From DASRWI01 sp035654655 (GTDB lineage: Bacteria > Bacteroidota > Ignavibacteria > Ignavibacteriales > Ignavibacteriaceae), in assembly GCA_035654655.1 (NCBI GenBank), contig DASRWI010000015.1, positions 1 to 64,000 of the forward strand: a stretch of 64,000 bases of DNA. Direction: 5' to 3'. The notes under the pieces were generated by a model, which was given only the letters and a program-made list of their open reading frames with translations, was not told the origin of the DNA and did no database searches. Shown piece by piece: positions 8,555 to 16,467 of the stretch; the stretch's first letter is position 1; every line of letters begins with the position of its first letter. Made by a program: the position numbers and the translations under genes.

Positions 8555-8743
8555 CCCATGATTTTTGTCGTAGGTTCTTTAATATTTCTTCTTTTTAACC
8601 CACGATTTTAATCGTGGGATTAATATTTCTTCTTTTTAGTCCTCGATTTTAATCGTGTGTTTTAAATTTCCTCCTTAGACGATTTTAGTCGTATTCATTC
8701 ACTTTAGCAGTTTCTTCCTCCATCCCACAACTTTAGTTGTGGG
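8555..8743. repeat. Array of five REP-like palindromes with ~42-bp period
   Basis: Five related palindromes start at 8555, 8599, 8641, 8679 and 8724, about 38-45 bp apart. The best are 8599-8618 (CCCACGATTT/TAATCGTGGG) and 8724-8743 (CCCACAACTT/TAGTTGTGGG); the others are decayed. The first two spacers are nearly the same (TTAATATTTCTTCTTTTT), so the unit has been tandemly copied as palindrome plus spacer. The same family occurs at 15099-15333 and 48545-48673. Such elements are often mobilised by RAYT/IS200-like transposases; none is in this window. Confidence 0.8.
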
Positions 8744-8810
8744 TAACAAAACAAAATCCTTTCCTGCATTCCGTAGGAATACATTAACAATAACAACTAA
8801 ATTAATAAAA

Positions 8811-8855
8811 AAAATCCCCCTTCCCTCTTCATAGCGAAGGGATAAGGGGGATGGG
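8811..8855 (-). terminator. Repeat-derived terminator of the dnaB/DUF1460 transcript
   Basis: On the minus strand CCCCCTTATCCCTT...AAGAGGGAAGGGGG forms an imperfect long hairpin. It is followed by a T-rich tract (A-run on the plus strand at 8808-8814). It lies 17 bp beyond the DUF1460 stop. The same inverted-repeat family is present at 37824-37856, so the terminator appears to be a domesticated dispersed repeat. Confidence 0.6.
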
Positions 8856-8871
8856 TAACAATCTTAAAAAC

Positions 8872-9720
8872 TTATGGCTCTATGGCCCTCAAAACTATTA
8901 TACCGGTATGCTTCTTTATCTTACTCAAATAAACCGGTAAGGGATCAGGAGAAATCTGAATCTTGGACTCCACCTGTGGAGAATGCATAAAATGTATTCT
9001 CCCATCATCCATTTTTACTGCATAACCAACGTGCCCAATATCCAAACCTTTTGCATTGGTAGTAATTGCAATTAAATCACCATCCTGAATTTTATTTTCA
9101 ATCCCTTCAACTTTATCTTTTGGAATATAATAATAGATACGTGAATTTATTTCATCTTCCTGTTTCTTAATAACCTTCACAAATTCAGGATTTTCCTCTA
9201 AGTGTAAATACTTATCAGGATTATTGCTCATAAACCCGACATTAAACTTTATTTCTTCCCCACCAATTTCCTTTGTAACATTTTTAACTAAACCCTTACT
9301 GGTGTTGTTAAAAATCCAATCAGAAAAATAATGAAGTCTTGATGGATATTTATCTAACTTACCATCTCTATACCTGATATAAGTTAACTCATTCATATAA
9401 TCATCAAAAGAAGTTTTATCCTTCTTAACACATCTTGAAAGAGTTAAAACATTTTCCAAATAAGTTGTACAATCTAAACCTGAAAGATTGATAACCAATT
9501 TCTCTTCACCCGGCTGCTCTAAAGCAAAAGCCTTATACTCAAGACCTAAAAAACTTTTTCCAATTGTGGAAATAACTTCATTGATAGGTTTATTTTTTAA
9601 ATTTTTATCAATTGCTAAAGTAAATTTTTCATTGCATATTTTTTTGTCCTCATCTGAATAAACTTGAGGAATAATTTCAATGGTAACAAATAATAAAAGT
9701 AAAAGAAATAATTTTTTCAT
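8872..9720 (-). CDS. DUF1460 amidase-like (NlpC/P60-fold) exported protein
   Basis: A 282-residue protein with a signal peptide (MKKLFLLLLLFVTIEIIPQVYS). It matches DUF1460, whose members are periplasmic N-acetylmuramoyl-L-alanine-amidase-like cysteine enzymes acting on peptidoglycan. Seen: the probable nucleophile Cys in LSGLDCTTYLEN (about residue 82), GDLIAITTNAKGLDIGHVGYAV with the probable catalytic His, and IHFMHSPQ. The start overlaps the dnaB stop by 4 bp, so it is co-transcribed with the replicative helicase although functionally unrelated. anmK, a muropeptide-recycling gene, lies on the opposite strand nearby. Confidence 0.85.
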   Translation of the reverse strand: MKKLFLLLLLFVTIEIIPQVYSDEDKKICNEKFTLAIDKNLKNKPINEVISTIGKSFLGLEYKAFALEQPGEEKLVINLSGLDCTTYLENVLTLSRCVKKDKTSFDDYMNELTYIRYRDGKLDKYPSRLHYFSDWIFNNTSKGLVKNVTKEIGGEEIKFNVGFMSNNPDKYLHLEENPEFVKVIKKQEDEINSRIYYYIPKDKVEGIENKIQDGDLIAITTNAKGLDIGHVGYAVKMDDGRIHFMHSPQVESKIQISPDPLPVYLSKIKKHTGIIVLRAIEP

Positions 9721-11147
9721 ATTACATCCTCTGGAATTTGTGCCGGTGAATAAGAATCTACCTGATGGAATCTATCAAGATTTTCAAACCTTGCATAATC
9801 CTTAATGAACGAAAGCTTCACAGTTCCTACTGGGCCATTTCTTTGTTTAGCAATAATAACTTCTGCAATGCCTTCAGTTGAATTTCCATTTTCATCCTGA
9901 GTTATTCCATAATATTCAGGTCTGTTGAGGAACATTACAACATCCGCATCCTGTTCAATAGAACCTGACTCTCTCAAATCTGAAAGTTGAGGCCTTTTAT
10001 CTGTTCTGGATTCAACAGAACGATTCATCTGTGATAATGCGATAACTGGAATATTTAATTCCTTAGCTAGTGACTTCAACGAGCGGCTGATAAAAGAAAT
10101 TTCACGCTCTCTACTTTCCATTGAATGAGCGGTGTTAAGAAATTGAAGATAATCAATAAGTATTAATTGAATATCCTGTTCAGCTTTTAATCTTCTGGCT
10201 TTTGCTCTTACTTCAAGAATAGTCTGGCTTGGACTATCATCAATAAAAATCTTTGCATTTGCAAGCTTATGTGCATTACGACTAAGCTTTGCACCTTGTT
10301 CAGGAGGTAATTTTCCCGTTCTTACCTGATGGGCATTAATCTTTCCTTCTGCACATAATAAACGAATCACTAACTGAACTGTGGGCATTTCCAAACTAAA
10401 TATAGCAACAGCTTTATCAAAATCAATTGCTGCATTTCTTGCCAACGATAACGCAAATGCTGTTTTACCCATAGATGGTCTTGCTGCCACAATAACCAAA
10501 TCTGAATTTTGAAATCCACCAAGCAAATCATCCAAATCAACAAAGCCTGATTTAACAGACATATTGTTGTCCTTTTTCGAATGTACGGCTTCAATATATT
10601 GCAATGCACCTGCAACAGCTTTGTCCATTTTCTGGAAGGATTTCTTCAGGTGAGATTCTGTAATCTTAAATATCTTTTGTTCTGCCGCATCAAGAATATC
10701 AAAAACATCTTCCTGCCCTTGATATGCAGATGCAGCAATTTCGTGTGAACTTGAAACTAACTCTCTTAAAATTTGTTTTTCTAAAACAATCTTTGCGTGA
10801 TATTCAATATTTGCCGCAGAGGAAATATTTTGCGAAAGCCTGCTTAAATAAACTGCTCCACCTACTTCTTCTAATTGTCCTCTTTTTCTTAATTCATTAT
10901 ATAGAGTAATTGTATCAATCGGTTCTCTTGCTTCTGATAAAGCAATCATAGCTTCATATATCTTTAAGTGAGCAGATAAATAAAATGCATCCGGTTTTAA
11001 TAAGATAGTCGCCTTTTCAACCGCCTGCTTATCAATAAGCATTGCTCCTAAGATAGCAGCTTCAATTTCCGGTGCCGCAGGTGGTTTAACATCAGCAGGA
11101 ATAATTTTCAGAATATCAGTATTGGTTTTCTTTTTCTCTTTTGCCAT
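9717..11147 (-). CDS. dnaB: Replicative DNA helicase DnaB
   Basis: A 476-residue hexameric 5'-3' helicase of the replication fork. It has an N-terminal helical domain (residues ~24-125, EIEAAILGAMLIDK), a linker and a RecA-like ATPase domain. Walker A is ARPSMGKT at 222-229; Walker B is LILIDYLQFL near 329-338. Further motifs are ALSQMNRSVE and LRESGSIEQDADVVMFLNRPE, with a C-terminal QRNGPVGTVKL. Length is normal and no intein is present. It is the first gene of a two-gene unit with the DUF1460 protein. Confidence 0.97.
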   Translation of the reverse strand: MAKEKKKTNTDILKIIPADVKPPAAPEIEAAILGAMLIDKQAVEKATILLKPDAFYLSAHLKIYEAMIALSEAREPIDTITLYNELRKRGQLEEVGGAVYLSRLSQNISSAANIEYHAKIVLEKQILRELVSSSHEIAASAYQGQEDVFDILDAAEQKIFKITESHLKKSFQKMDKAVAGALQYIEAVHSKKDNNMSVKSGFVDLDDLLGGFQNSDLVIVAARPSMGKTAFALSLARNAAIDFDKAVAIFSLEMPTVQLVIRLLCAEGKINAHQVRTGKLPPEQGAKLSRNAHKLANAKIFIDDSPSQTILEVRAKARRLKAEQDIQLILIDYLQFLNTAHSMESREREISFISRSLKSLAKELNIPVIALSQMNRSVESRTDKRPQLSDLRESGSIEQDADVVMFLNRPEYYGITQDENGNSTEGIAEVIIAKQRNGPVGTVKLSFIKDYARFENLDRFHQVDSYSPAQIPEDVI

Positions 11148-11186
11148 AAATATCTTTTAAGAGGGTTATAATCTTAAGTTTAAACT

Positions 11187-11220
11187 ATAAAAAAATCTTA
11201 GAATTAAAAAATTAATTCTA
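11187..11220 (-). terminator. AT-rich hairpin terminator after the uracil-DNA glycosylase gene
   Basis: A perfect 9-bp stem TAGAATTAA / TTAATTCTA (11199-11207 with 11212-11220) and an AAAA loop. It is followed on the minus strand by a T tract (plus-strand A-run 11187-11195). It separates the coaBC/UDG unit from dnaB. The stem is weak because it is AT-only. Confidence 0.45.
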
Positions 11221-11252
11221 TTCGACTTTTATTTTTACCTAAAATTACAAGA

Positions 11253-11957
11253 TTATTTTTTAATGCTTTGATATAATTTTTGGAATTGCTGGACATCTTC
11301 CCAACAGCCCACCTTCCAGCCTGGATTTCTCAATAATGCGGCAGGATGATAAGTCACCATAACTTTTGCATTATTAAACTCCATGATTTTCCCCCTGAAA
11401 TTTCCTAATGAATCTTTTTTTTGAAGTAATGCTTGTGCAGCTACTAATCCAAGGCATAAAATTAATTGTGGATTTATTATTTCTAACTGCTTGTGGAGGT
11501 AAGGAATACAAGCTTCCATTTCATTTGGTAAAGGATTTCTATTTCCCGGAGGTCTGCACTTTACAATATTGCAGATATAAACTTCTTCTCTCGTAAGTTG
11601 AATTGATTCAAGTATTTTTGTCAATAATTGACCCGCTCTTCCAACAAATGGTCTTCCCTGTTCATCTTCATCTGCACCAGGACCTTCACCAACCAAGACT
11701 ATATCTGCATTGGGATTCCCTTCACCGAACACAAACTTCTTCCTGCTGCTTCCTAAAATACAATTCTTGCATTCGCAAATTAATTTACTAAGTTCTTCTA
11801 AATTATTTGCACTTTGGAAATCTTCAGACACAACATTGTTCTTTTCTTTAATAACTGTAGTTTTTCTTTTTGATAATTTTATATCTTCAAATAATTCATC
11901 ACCAAAAATATTTTTCTGATCTTCAAGAGAGGCTATTATTTTATTCTTTAAATCCAT
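11253..11957 (-). CDS. Family-4 uracil-DNA glycosylase (4Fe-4S)
   Basis: A 234-residue enzyme removing uracil from DNA. The C-terminal ~180 residues are the type-4 UDG domain. It has iron-sulfur cysteines C61/C63/C66 (the cluster uses some of these), C134 and C150; the active-site GEGPGADEDEQGRPFVGRAG at 90-109; CRPPGNRNPLPNE; and YHPAALLRNP near the C-terminus. The ~55-residue N-terminal extension is Lys/Glu-rich and unrecognised. It begins 1 bp after the coaBC stop, so it belongs to that operon. No gene symbol is given because naming varies for family 4. Confidence 0.93.
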   Translation of the reverse strand: MDLKNKIIASLEDQKNIFGDELFEDIKLSKRKTTVIKEKNNVVSEDFQSANNLEELSKLICECKNCILGSSRKKFVFGEGNPNADIVLVGEGPGADEDEQGRPFVGRAGQLLTKILESIQLTREEVYICNIVKCRPPGNRNPLPNEMEACIPYLHKQLEIINPQLILCLGLVAAQALLQKKDSLGNFRGKIMEFNNAKVMVTYHPAALLRNPGWKVGCWEDVQQFQKLYQSIKK

Positions 11958-11958
11958 T

Positions 11959-13164
11959 TTATCTTAAAATATTAACAACTTCATCAAGTATTTTATTAGC
12001 TGCTTCAAACTTTGACATAAGTGGAAATTCTTTTTTCAATCCGTCTTTATTTATTATAGTAATTTTATTAGTATCAAACTCAAATCCGGCTTTCTCATCC
12101 TTCAATGAATTTAAAACAATTAAATCAAGATTTTTGTTTCTTATTTTCTTTAATGCATTATCATATTCATTGTCAGTCTCAAGAGCAAAACCGACAACTT
12201 TTTTCCCTGCTTTAGTTAAAGAACCAAGAATGTCATTGGTCTTGACTAACTTAATGGAATCTAAGTTCTGTTCTTTTTTAATCTTTTTATCATTAATCTT
12301 TTCAGGTCTATAATCAGCTACAGCAGCAGCCATAATTAAGCAATCATTATCAATTATATTTTCTTGTACCTTTTTATCCATTTCATCAGCACTGCGGACC
12401 TTAATAATATTAATTCCTTGAAATGAAGGTTCAGATGTTGGTCCGGATATTAATGTTACTTTAGCTCCTCTAAAAAATAAAGCCTTAGCTAATTCATAAC
12501 CCATTTTCCCCGAAGACCTGTTTCCCAAAAACCTAACCGGGTCAATATCTTCATAAGTAGGGCCAGCAGTAACTAAAACTTTTTTGCCTTCAAAATCTTT
12601 TTTGTACCCGTTTAAAATAGATTCAGCAGCTTGTAAAATTTTTTCAACTTCAGGTAATCTCCCTTTACCTGAAAGACCGCTTGCTAAGAATCCTTCTTCA
12701 GCTTCCAGAATATAATAACCCAAACTTCTAAGCTTACTTATATTTTCCTGAGTTAAGGGATTTTGGTACATATCCATATCTGCTGTAGGCACAATCAACA
12801 AAGGACATCTTAAAGCAGTTACCAATGTTGTTAACGCATTATCAGCAAAACCGTGAGTTATCTTTGCAATCGTATTAATGGATGCAGGAGCAATTATCAT
12901 CAAGTCACCCCATAGTGCAAGGTCAATATGCCAGGTATTTTGTTGACTATCCTTATCTGGAAAAATTTTTGTTATTACCGGGTTCTTTGATAAAACACTT
13001 AAAGTTAGAGGAGTTATGAATTCCTGAGCAGAAGGAGTCATTAATACTTTTACTTCTGCTCCTGATTCAATTAGTCTGCGGATTATTAAACAGGATTTAT
13101 ATGCTGATATACATCCTGTTATACCAAAAATGATTTTTTTCCCTTTAAAGGGATTTATTATCAT
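11959..13164 (-). CDS. coaBC: Bifunctional phosphopantothenoylcysteine decarboxylase/synthetase
   Basis: A 401-residue CoaBC of coenzyme A synthesis. Residues 1-180 are the FMN-dependent decarboxylase: GITGCISAYK, catalytic H79 in NTWHIDL, PTADMDMYQNP. Residues ~192-401 are the CTP-dependent synthetase: VTAGPTYEDIDPVRFLGNRSSGKMG, AAAVADYRP. In the flap where E. coli-type enzymes have the catalytic cysteine in an ACG motif, this protein reads FLASGLSGKGRLPE (A161-S162-G163), so Ser replaces Cys. It follows rpoZ; its ATG lies directly after a 22-bp tandem repeat. Confidence 0.95.
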   Translation of the reverse strand: MIINPFKGKKIIFGITGCISAYKSCLIIRRLIESGAEVKVLMTPSAQEFITPLTLSVLSKNPVITKIFPDKDSQQNTWHIDLALWGDLMIIAPASINTIAKITHGFADNALTTLVTALRCPLLIVPTADMDMYQNPLTQENISKLRSLGYYILEAEEGFLASGLSGKGRLPEVEKILQAAESILNGYKKDFEGKKVLVTAGPTYEDIDPVRFLGNRSSGKMGYELAKALFFRGAKVTLISGPTSEPSFQGINIIKVRSADEMDKKVQENIIDNDCLIMAAAVADYRPEKINDKKIKKEQNLDSIKLVKTNDILGSLTKAGKKVVGFALETDNEYDNALKKIRNKNLDLIVLNSLKDEKAGFEFDTNKITIINKDGLKKEFPLMSKFEAANKILDEVVNILR

Positions 13165-13206
13165 ATTCTTTATTTTTTATAATGATATTCTTTATTTTTT
13201 ATAATG
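13163..13206. repeat. 22-bp tandem duplication across the rpoZ stop / coaBC start
   Basis: The plus-strand unit ATATTCTTTATTTTTTATAATG... occurs at 13163-13184 and again, identical, at 13185-13206, with a partial third copy (ATATTCT) after it. On the coding (minus) strand each copy carries the last codons of rpoZ (EYHYKK) plus a TAA stop and the A-rich leader before coaBC, so the ribosome-binding region of coaBC is a copy of the rpoZ tail. Confidence 0.85.
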
Positions 13207-13482
13207 ATATTCTATCTTGCCTTCTAACAAATCTTGTAAGGCTTCAATATGTGGCTTTGCTTTCTTTTCAAAATCTAAGGAAATTTTTATCTGAGCCGGG
13301 TTTTCTATATCATCAGTATCATCGTCTGTCCCAGTTACAGGAATTGTACTTAAAGCTGCATTAAATTCTATTTTATTATCAGCATTTATTTGTCTGGCTT
13401 TTTTAGCCGTTACAATAATAGCTTCATAAACATTCTTTGTTTTTTCATCAATCTTTCTTAAATCGACTGGCTGAATTTCCAT
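13192..13482 (-). CDS. rpoZ: RNA polymerase omega subunit, Bacteroidetes type
   Basis: A 96-residue protein between gmk and coaBC, the conserved place of rpoZ. The N-terminal KTKNVYEAIIVTAKKARQIN region matches the RpoZ/Rpb6 helix (usual pattern: Y-hAihvAkrARqi). Omega assists RNA polymerase assembly. The middle has an acidic insertion (TGTDDDTDDIEN) and the C-terminus is basic (EYHYKK). It abuts gmk with no gap. The call rests on the Rpb6-like helix and on synteny. Confidence 0.8.
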   Translation of the reverse strand: MEIQPVDLRKIDEKTKNVYEAIIVTAKKARQINADNKIEFNAALSTIPVTGTDDDTDDIENPAQIKISLDFEKKAKPHIEALQDLLEGKIEYHYKK

Positions 13483-14058
13483 CTATATATTCCTTTTAAT
13501 TATTTTTTTTACTAATTCCTTGGCGTGAACTTTTGCTTTTTCTAATTCTTCATTATCTATAAAATAATCAAATTTATCCTTAAGACTCAACTCCATTTTT
13601 GCTCTCTCAACCCTTTTTCTCAAATCCTCCTCATTTTCAGTCTTCCTATTCTTTAGCCTATTTGTTAATTCATCAATACTTGGAGGTACAATATATATCA
13701 ATTTAGCTTCAGGATAAATCTTCTTAATATTCAAAGCACCAATAACATCAACTTCAAAAACAATACTTTTACCTTCGTTTATATGCTCATTTATGAACTT
13801 TTTTGAAGTACCATAATAATAATCGTAAAACTTTTCCCATTCAACAAACTCATCCCGCTCAATCATTTTCTCAAATTCATCTTCACTAATAAAGAAATAC
13901 TCGACACCATCAGTCTCATTTTCTCTTTTAGCTCTGGTGGTATAAGAAATAGAAAAAAATAATTCAGGGAATTCTCTTAAAATCTCTTTAACAATCGAAG
14001 TCTTGCCTGCACCGCTTGGTGCTGAAACTACTATTATACTTCCTGGTTCTTTTGCCAA
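13483..14058 (-). CDS. gmk: Guanylate kinase
   Basis: A 191-residue enzyme converting GMP to GDP with ATP. P-loop APSGAGKTS at 13-21; GMP-binding SYTTRAKRENETDGVEYFFIS (in two parts: SYTTR...E and VEYFF); the lid with RLKNRKTENEEDLRKR. Length is typical. The order yicC-gmk-rpoZ-coaBC is a common bacterial arrangement, and spacing of 3 bp to yicC and 0 bp to rpoZ indicates one operon. Confidence 0.97.
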   Translation of the reverse strand: MAKEPGSIIVVSAPSGAGKTSIVKEILREFPELFFSISYTTRAKRENETDGVEYFFISEDEFEKMIERDEFVEWEKFYDYYYGTSKKFINEHINEGKSIVFEVDVIGALNIKKIYPEAKLIYIVPPSIDELTNRLKNRKTENEEDLRKRVERAKMELSLKDKFDYFIDNEELEKAKVHAKELVKKIIKRNI

Positions 14059-14061
14059 ATC

Positions 14062-14928
14062 TTATTCTATATTTTGAATTTGTTCACGAATTTTTTCAAT
14101 CTCTTCTTTTACATAAACTGAATTATGAATTATAAAAGTAGAAAGTGATTTTGATGATATAGTATTCGCTTCTCTATGCATCTCCTGACATAAAAAATTT
14201 AACTTTCTTCCAGGTTCTTCATCATTATTCATTGATTCAGCAAAAAACTTTAAGTGACTCCTTAACCTAACACATTCCTCAGTAATATCAGTCTTATCAG
14301 CAAGCAAAGCTAATTCAAGTTTAAATCTTTCATCATCCAGATCAGAACCTTCAATCAAAATCTTAACTCTTTCCTTTAACTTCTCAAAATATTCGTTAAC
14401 ATTAGATTTAACATCATTTTCAATTTCAACAACCTTTTCTTCAATAGTATTTATTCTATTTTGAAGGTCCTTAAGAAGTTCCTTCCCTTCCTTTTTCTTC
14501 ATCTTGATAAGGTCATTAAGTGCATTCTTAAGGGCACCTTTAACCATTTCAAACTCAACCTCTTCAAAAGAAACTAAATCATCTTCAAACAATTCTTCAT
14601 TAGAAAGGATATGTTCGAGCTTAATCTTTTCAGTCGATTTTAATACTTTCTTAACTTCCTTTAATTGAGATAGATATTGCTTTAGCTTTTCCTTATCAAC
14701 CTTTTTAGTTTTATTTTCATTTACAGTTACAGATACAACAATAGAAACCTTACCTCTTTTGAGAGTATTCTTAATAATATCACGAATTTCATATTCTTTG
14801 CTTTGAAGTATCGAAGGTAACCTGAAAAAGATATCAAGATAACGGCTATTTATGGATTTTATTTCAACCTCGGCAGAAAGCTTATCATTTCTGACAGCAC
14901 CCTTGCCATACCCGGTCATACTAATCAT
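14062..14928 (-). CDS. YicC/YloC-family endoribonuclease
   Basis: A 288-residue protein beginning MISMTGYGKGAVRN and carrying the family's C-terminal DUF1732 segment (GRKLNFLCQEMHREANTISSKS). E. coli YicC and B. subtilis YloC are now regarded as RNases; the C-terminal Glu/His-containing segment is the conserved core. The middle is a Lys/Glu-rich coiled coil. It is the first gene of yicC-gmk-rpoZ-coaBC-UDG. The call is by whole-length resemblance. Confidence 0.92.
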   Translation of the reverse strand: MISMTGYGKGAVRNDKLSAEVEIKSINSRYLDIFFRLPSILQSKEYEIRDIIKNTLKRGKVSIVVSVTVNENKTKKVDKEKLKQYLSQLKEVKKVLKSTEKIKLEHILSNEELFEDDLVSFEEVEFEMVKGALKNALNDLIKMKKKEGKELLKDLQNRINTIEEKVVEIENDVKSNVNEYFEKLKERVKILIEGSDLDDERFKLELALLADKTDITEECVRLRSHLKFFAESMNNDEEPGRKLNFLCQEMHREANTISSKSLSTFIIHNSVYVKEEIEKIREQIQNIE

Positions 14929-15052
14929 ATAATTTTACCTGATAAAAAGAAAATAAGATAGTAAAGATACTAAATAAAAGAAGTTTACTCAAGTTCCTAA
15001 AGTGAAAGGTACTTCGAGTGTTTTCATTCCCATGGGTTGAAAATGTCCCAAT

Positions 15053-15080
15053 AAAAAAAGGTTGACACAACACCAACCTT
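15053..15080 (-). terminator. Second copy of a terminator hairpin
   Basis: The stem AAGGTTG / CAACCTT (15058-15064 with 15074-15080) is followed on the minus strand by a T-run (plus-strand A-run 15053-15059). It is the duplicated, slightly degraded copy of the terminator at 15267-15295. Confidence 0.55.
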
Positions 15081-15266
15081 AAACCTTATTCAGTTTACCC
15101 CACGACTTTAATCGTTGGTATTAAACAATTTTTAGGTACTCCTTCCCAATCCCATAGCTTCAGCTATGGGTAAGCACTAAAAAAAAATGACGACTTCAGT
15201 CGTCAATCTAACCTTCCTTAACCCATGACTTTCCCGAAGGGATAACTTTGTGGCAGTCGGGGGTCT

Positions 15267-15295
15267 AAAAAAAAGGTTGGCACAAAACCAACCTT
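15267..15295 (-). terminator. Rho-independent terminator of the ftsH/DUF4837 operon
   Basis: The stem AAGGTTGG / CCAACCTT (15273-15280 with 15288-15295) has a short loop and eight Ts on the minus strand (plus-strand A-run 15267-15274). It lies about 85 bp beyond the DUF4837 stop. Confidence 0.7.
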
Positions 15296-15380
15296 AAATC
15301 TTATTCAGTTTAGCCCACGACTTTAGTCGTGGGTAACGAAACAACTCTTTGGTAAGAAACAAATTTATGGGTAAATAATT

Positions 15381-16466
15381 TTATTTCGATGCATCCATCA
15401 GTTCTGCTCTTCTATCTTTACTGACTTCCTCCCCAGTCATAAACGATTGCAAAACCATATCCATCTGCTTTATTAAATTCTTCTTATAAAATCCGGGTGC
15501 ATATAAAGCACCATCCAGCATATAAATTCTTTTACTCTTCTCATCATAAAAAGTATAATTTAAGAAAGGTCCCCCTTTATCCTTATCATTATAATCCCAA
15601 AGACCTTGCATAAAAATTGCATACCTACCTTTGAAGTTTACCTCATCACAGGAGTAGGAATCAACTGAGATTGTCATCTTCAAAGAATCCCCAATTACTT
15701 TGTTAATTTTATTAACAAAGGCATTCCTAATTGTTTTTACAGAATCTGAAGTTAGACAATTTGGAGATTTATTATTCATCCAATGAATAAATATTATCTT
15801 ACTTAAATCTTTATTTAATGAACCGAGTAACACATAATCTTCATCTTTATTTTCTTTAAGAATTTTAAAATCATTCTGAACATAAAGCATAAAATTATAA
15901 TTCTTTAATAAATGTCCCTGAATATCTTTCTTCTCATATCTATGGTCATAAATACCGGCTGATAACATCTTCTCTGTAATTTTTTGATACTCAGCTAATA
16001 TTAAATCCTTATTATCCTCCAATGATTTTTTTAGCTGCTCCATTGAGGCTGCACCTAAAAATATCACGAGCTGATTTTCTGACCAAAGATTTTCTTTTTT
16101 AATAAAAGGAGAGCTTCCGGATTTTAATTTATTAACTTCATTATCATTAAGTATGGCATCAATAAATTTCCCACAAGTTGAATTATTATTTAATATTCCT
16201 GCAACTATTAGATTTTTTCTATTCTGATATTTTTCAATATCCTGGATATCAATTCTTTTTACCCTATATAATTTTTCCTGCTGAGGAGTAAATATTTCTT
16301 TTTCAAAAACATTTAATAAGATTGGTTTCATTTCATCAAATTCAGCTTTATCTGCAGCAATATAAATGTCATCCTCTAAATCTAAAACAGGACTTTCATT
16401 TTTTTCACAAGAAAAAAAGATTATAGATAAGCTAAGCAGCGTGGCTAAAGATAATAAATGTTTCAT
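15381..16466 (-). CDS. DUF4837-family lipoprotein
   Basis: A lipoprotein of 361 residues if started at the ATG at 16466. That start gives a clean SpII signal (MKHLLSLATLLSLSIIFFSCEK, Cys at about residue 20) and sits 1 bp after the upstream stop; the frame opens at 16481. The body matches DUF4837, known from Bacteroidetes and of unknown function; the C-terminal GLWDYNDKDKGGPFLNYTFYDE and YAPGFYKKNLIKQMDMVLQS are characteristic. It is placed downstream of ftsH and a dolichol-kinase-like gene in one operon. Likely periplasmic face of a membrane. Confidence 0.8.
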   Translation of the reverse strand: MKHLLSLATLLSLSIIFFSCEKNESPVLDLEDDIYIAADKAEFDEMKPILLNVFEKEIFTPQQEKLYRVKRIDIQDIEKYQNRKNLIVAGILNNNSTCGKFIDAILNDNEVNKLKSGSSPFIKKENLWSENQLVIFLGAASMEQLKKSLEDNKDLILAEYQKITEKMLSAGIYDHRYEKKDIQGHLLKNYNFMLYVQNDFKILKENKDEDYVLLGSLNKDLSKIIFIHWMNNKSPNCLTSDSVKTIRNAFVNKINKVIGDSLKMTISVDSYSCDEVNFKGRYAIFMQGLWDYNDKDKGGPFLNYTFYDEKSKRIYMLDGALYAPGFYKKNLIKQMDMVLQSFMTGEEVSKDRRAELMDASK

Positions 16467-16467
16467 A

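Larger units (their letters stand above)
15051..15335. repeat. REP-like palindrome cluster with a ~68-bp duplicated terminator module
   Basis: This fills most of the 452-bp gap 14929-15380. Palindromes lie at 15099-15118, 15151-15170 (CCCATAGCTT/CAGCTATGGG), 15188-15205 (TGACGACT-TC-AGTCGTCA) and 15314-15333 (CCCACGACTT/TAGTCGTGGG). A fifth, at about 15222-15245, is decayed. The stretch 15053-15120 (A-run, AAGGTTG hairpin, TTATTCAGTTTA, palindrome) is repeated with few changes at 15267-15335. The remainder, 14929-15050, holds nothing recognised. Confidence 0.8.

Noticed and set aside
8555..8743. Regularly spaced palindromes that look like a CRISPR array
   Set aside because: The repeats are short and variable, and the 'spacers' are themselves near-identical AT-rich sequence. 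There are no cas genes. It is a tandem REP-like cluster.
11870..12313. Long plus-strand frame (147 codons) opposite the UDG and coaBC genes
   Set aside because: It is antisense to two well-supported genes, with low-complexity Leu/Ser/Phe-rich translation typical of the shadow of Lys/Glu-rich coding DNA.
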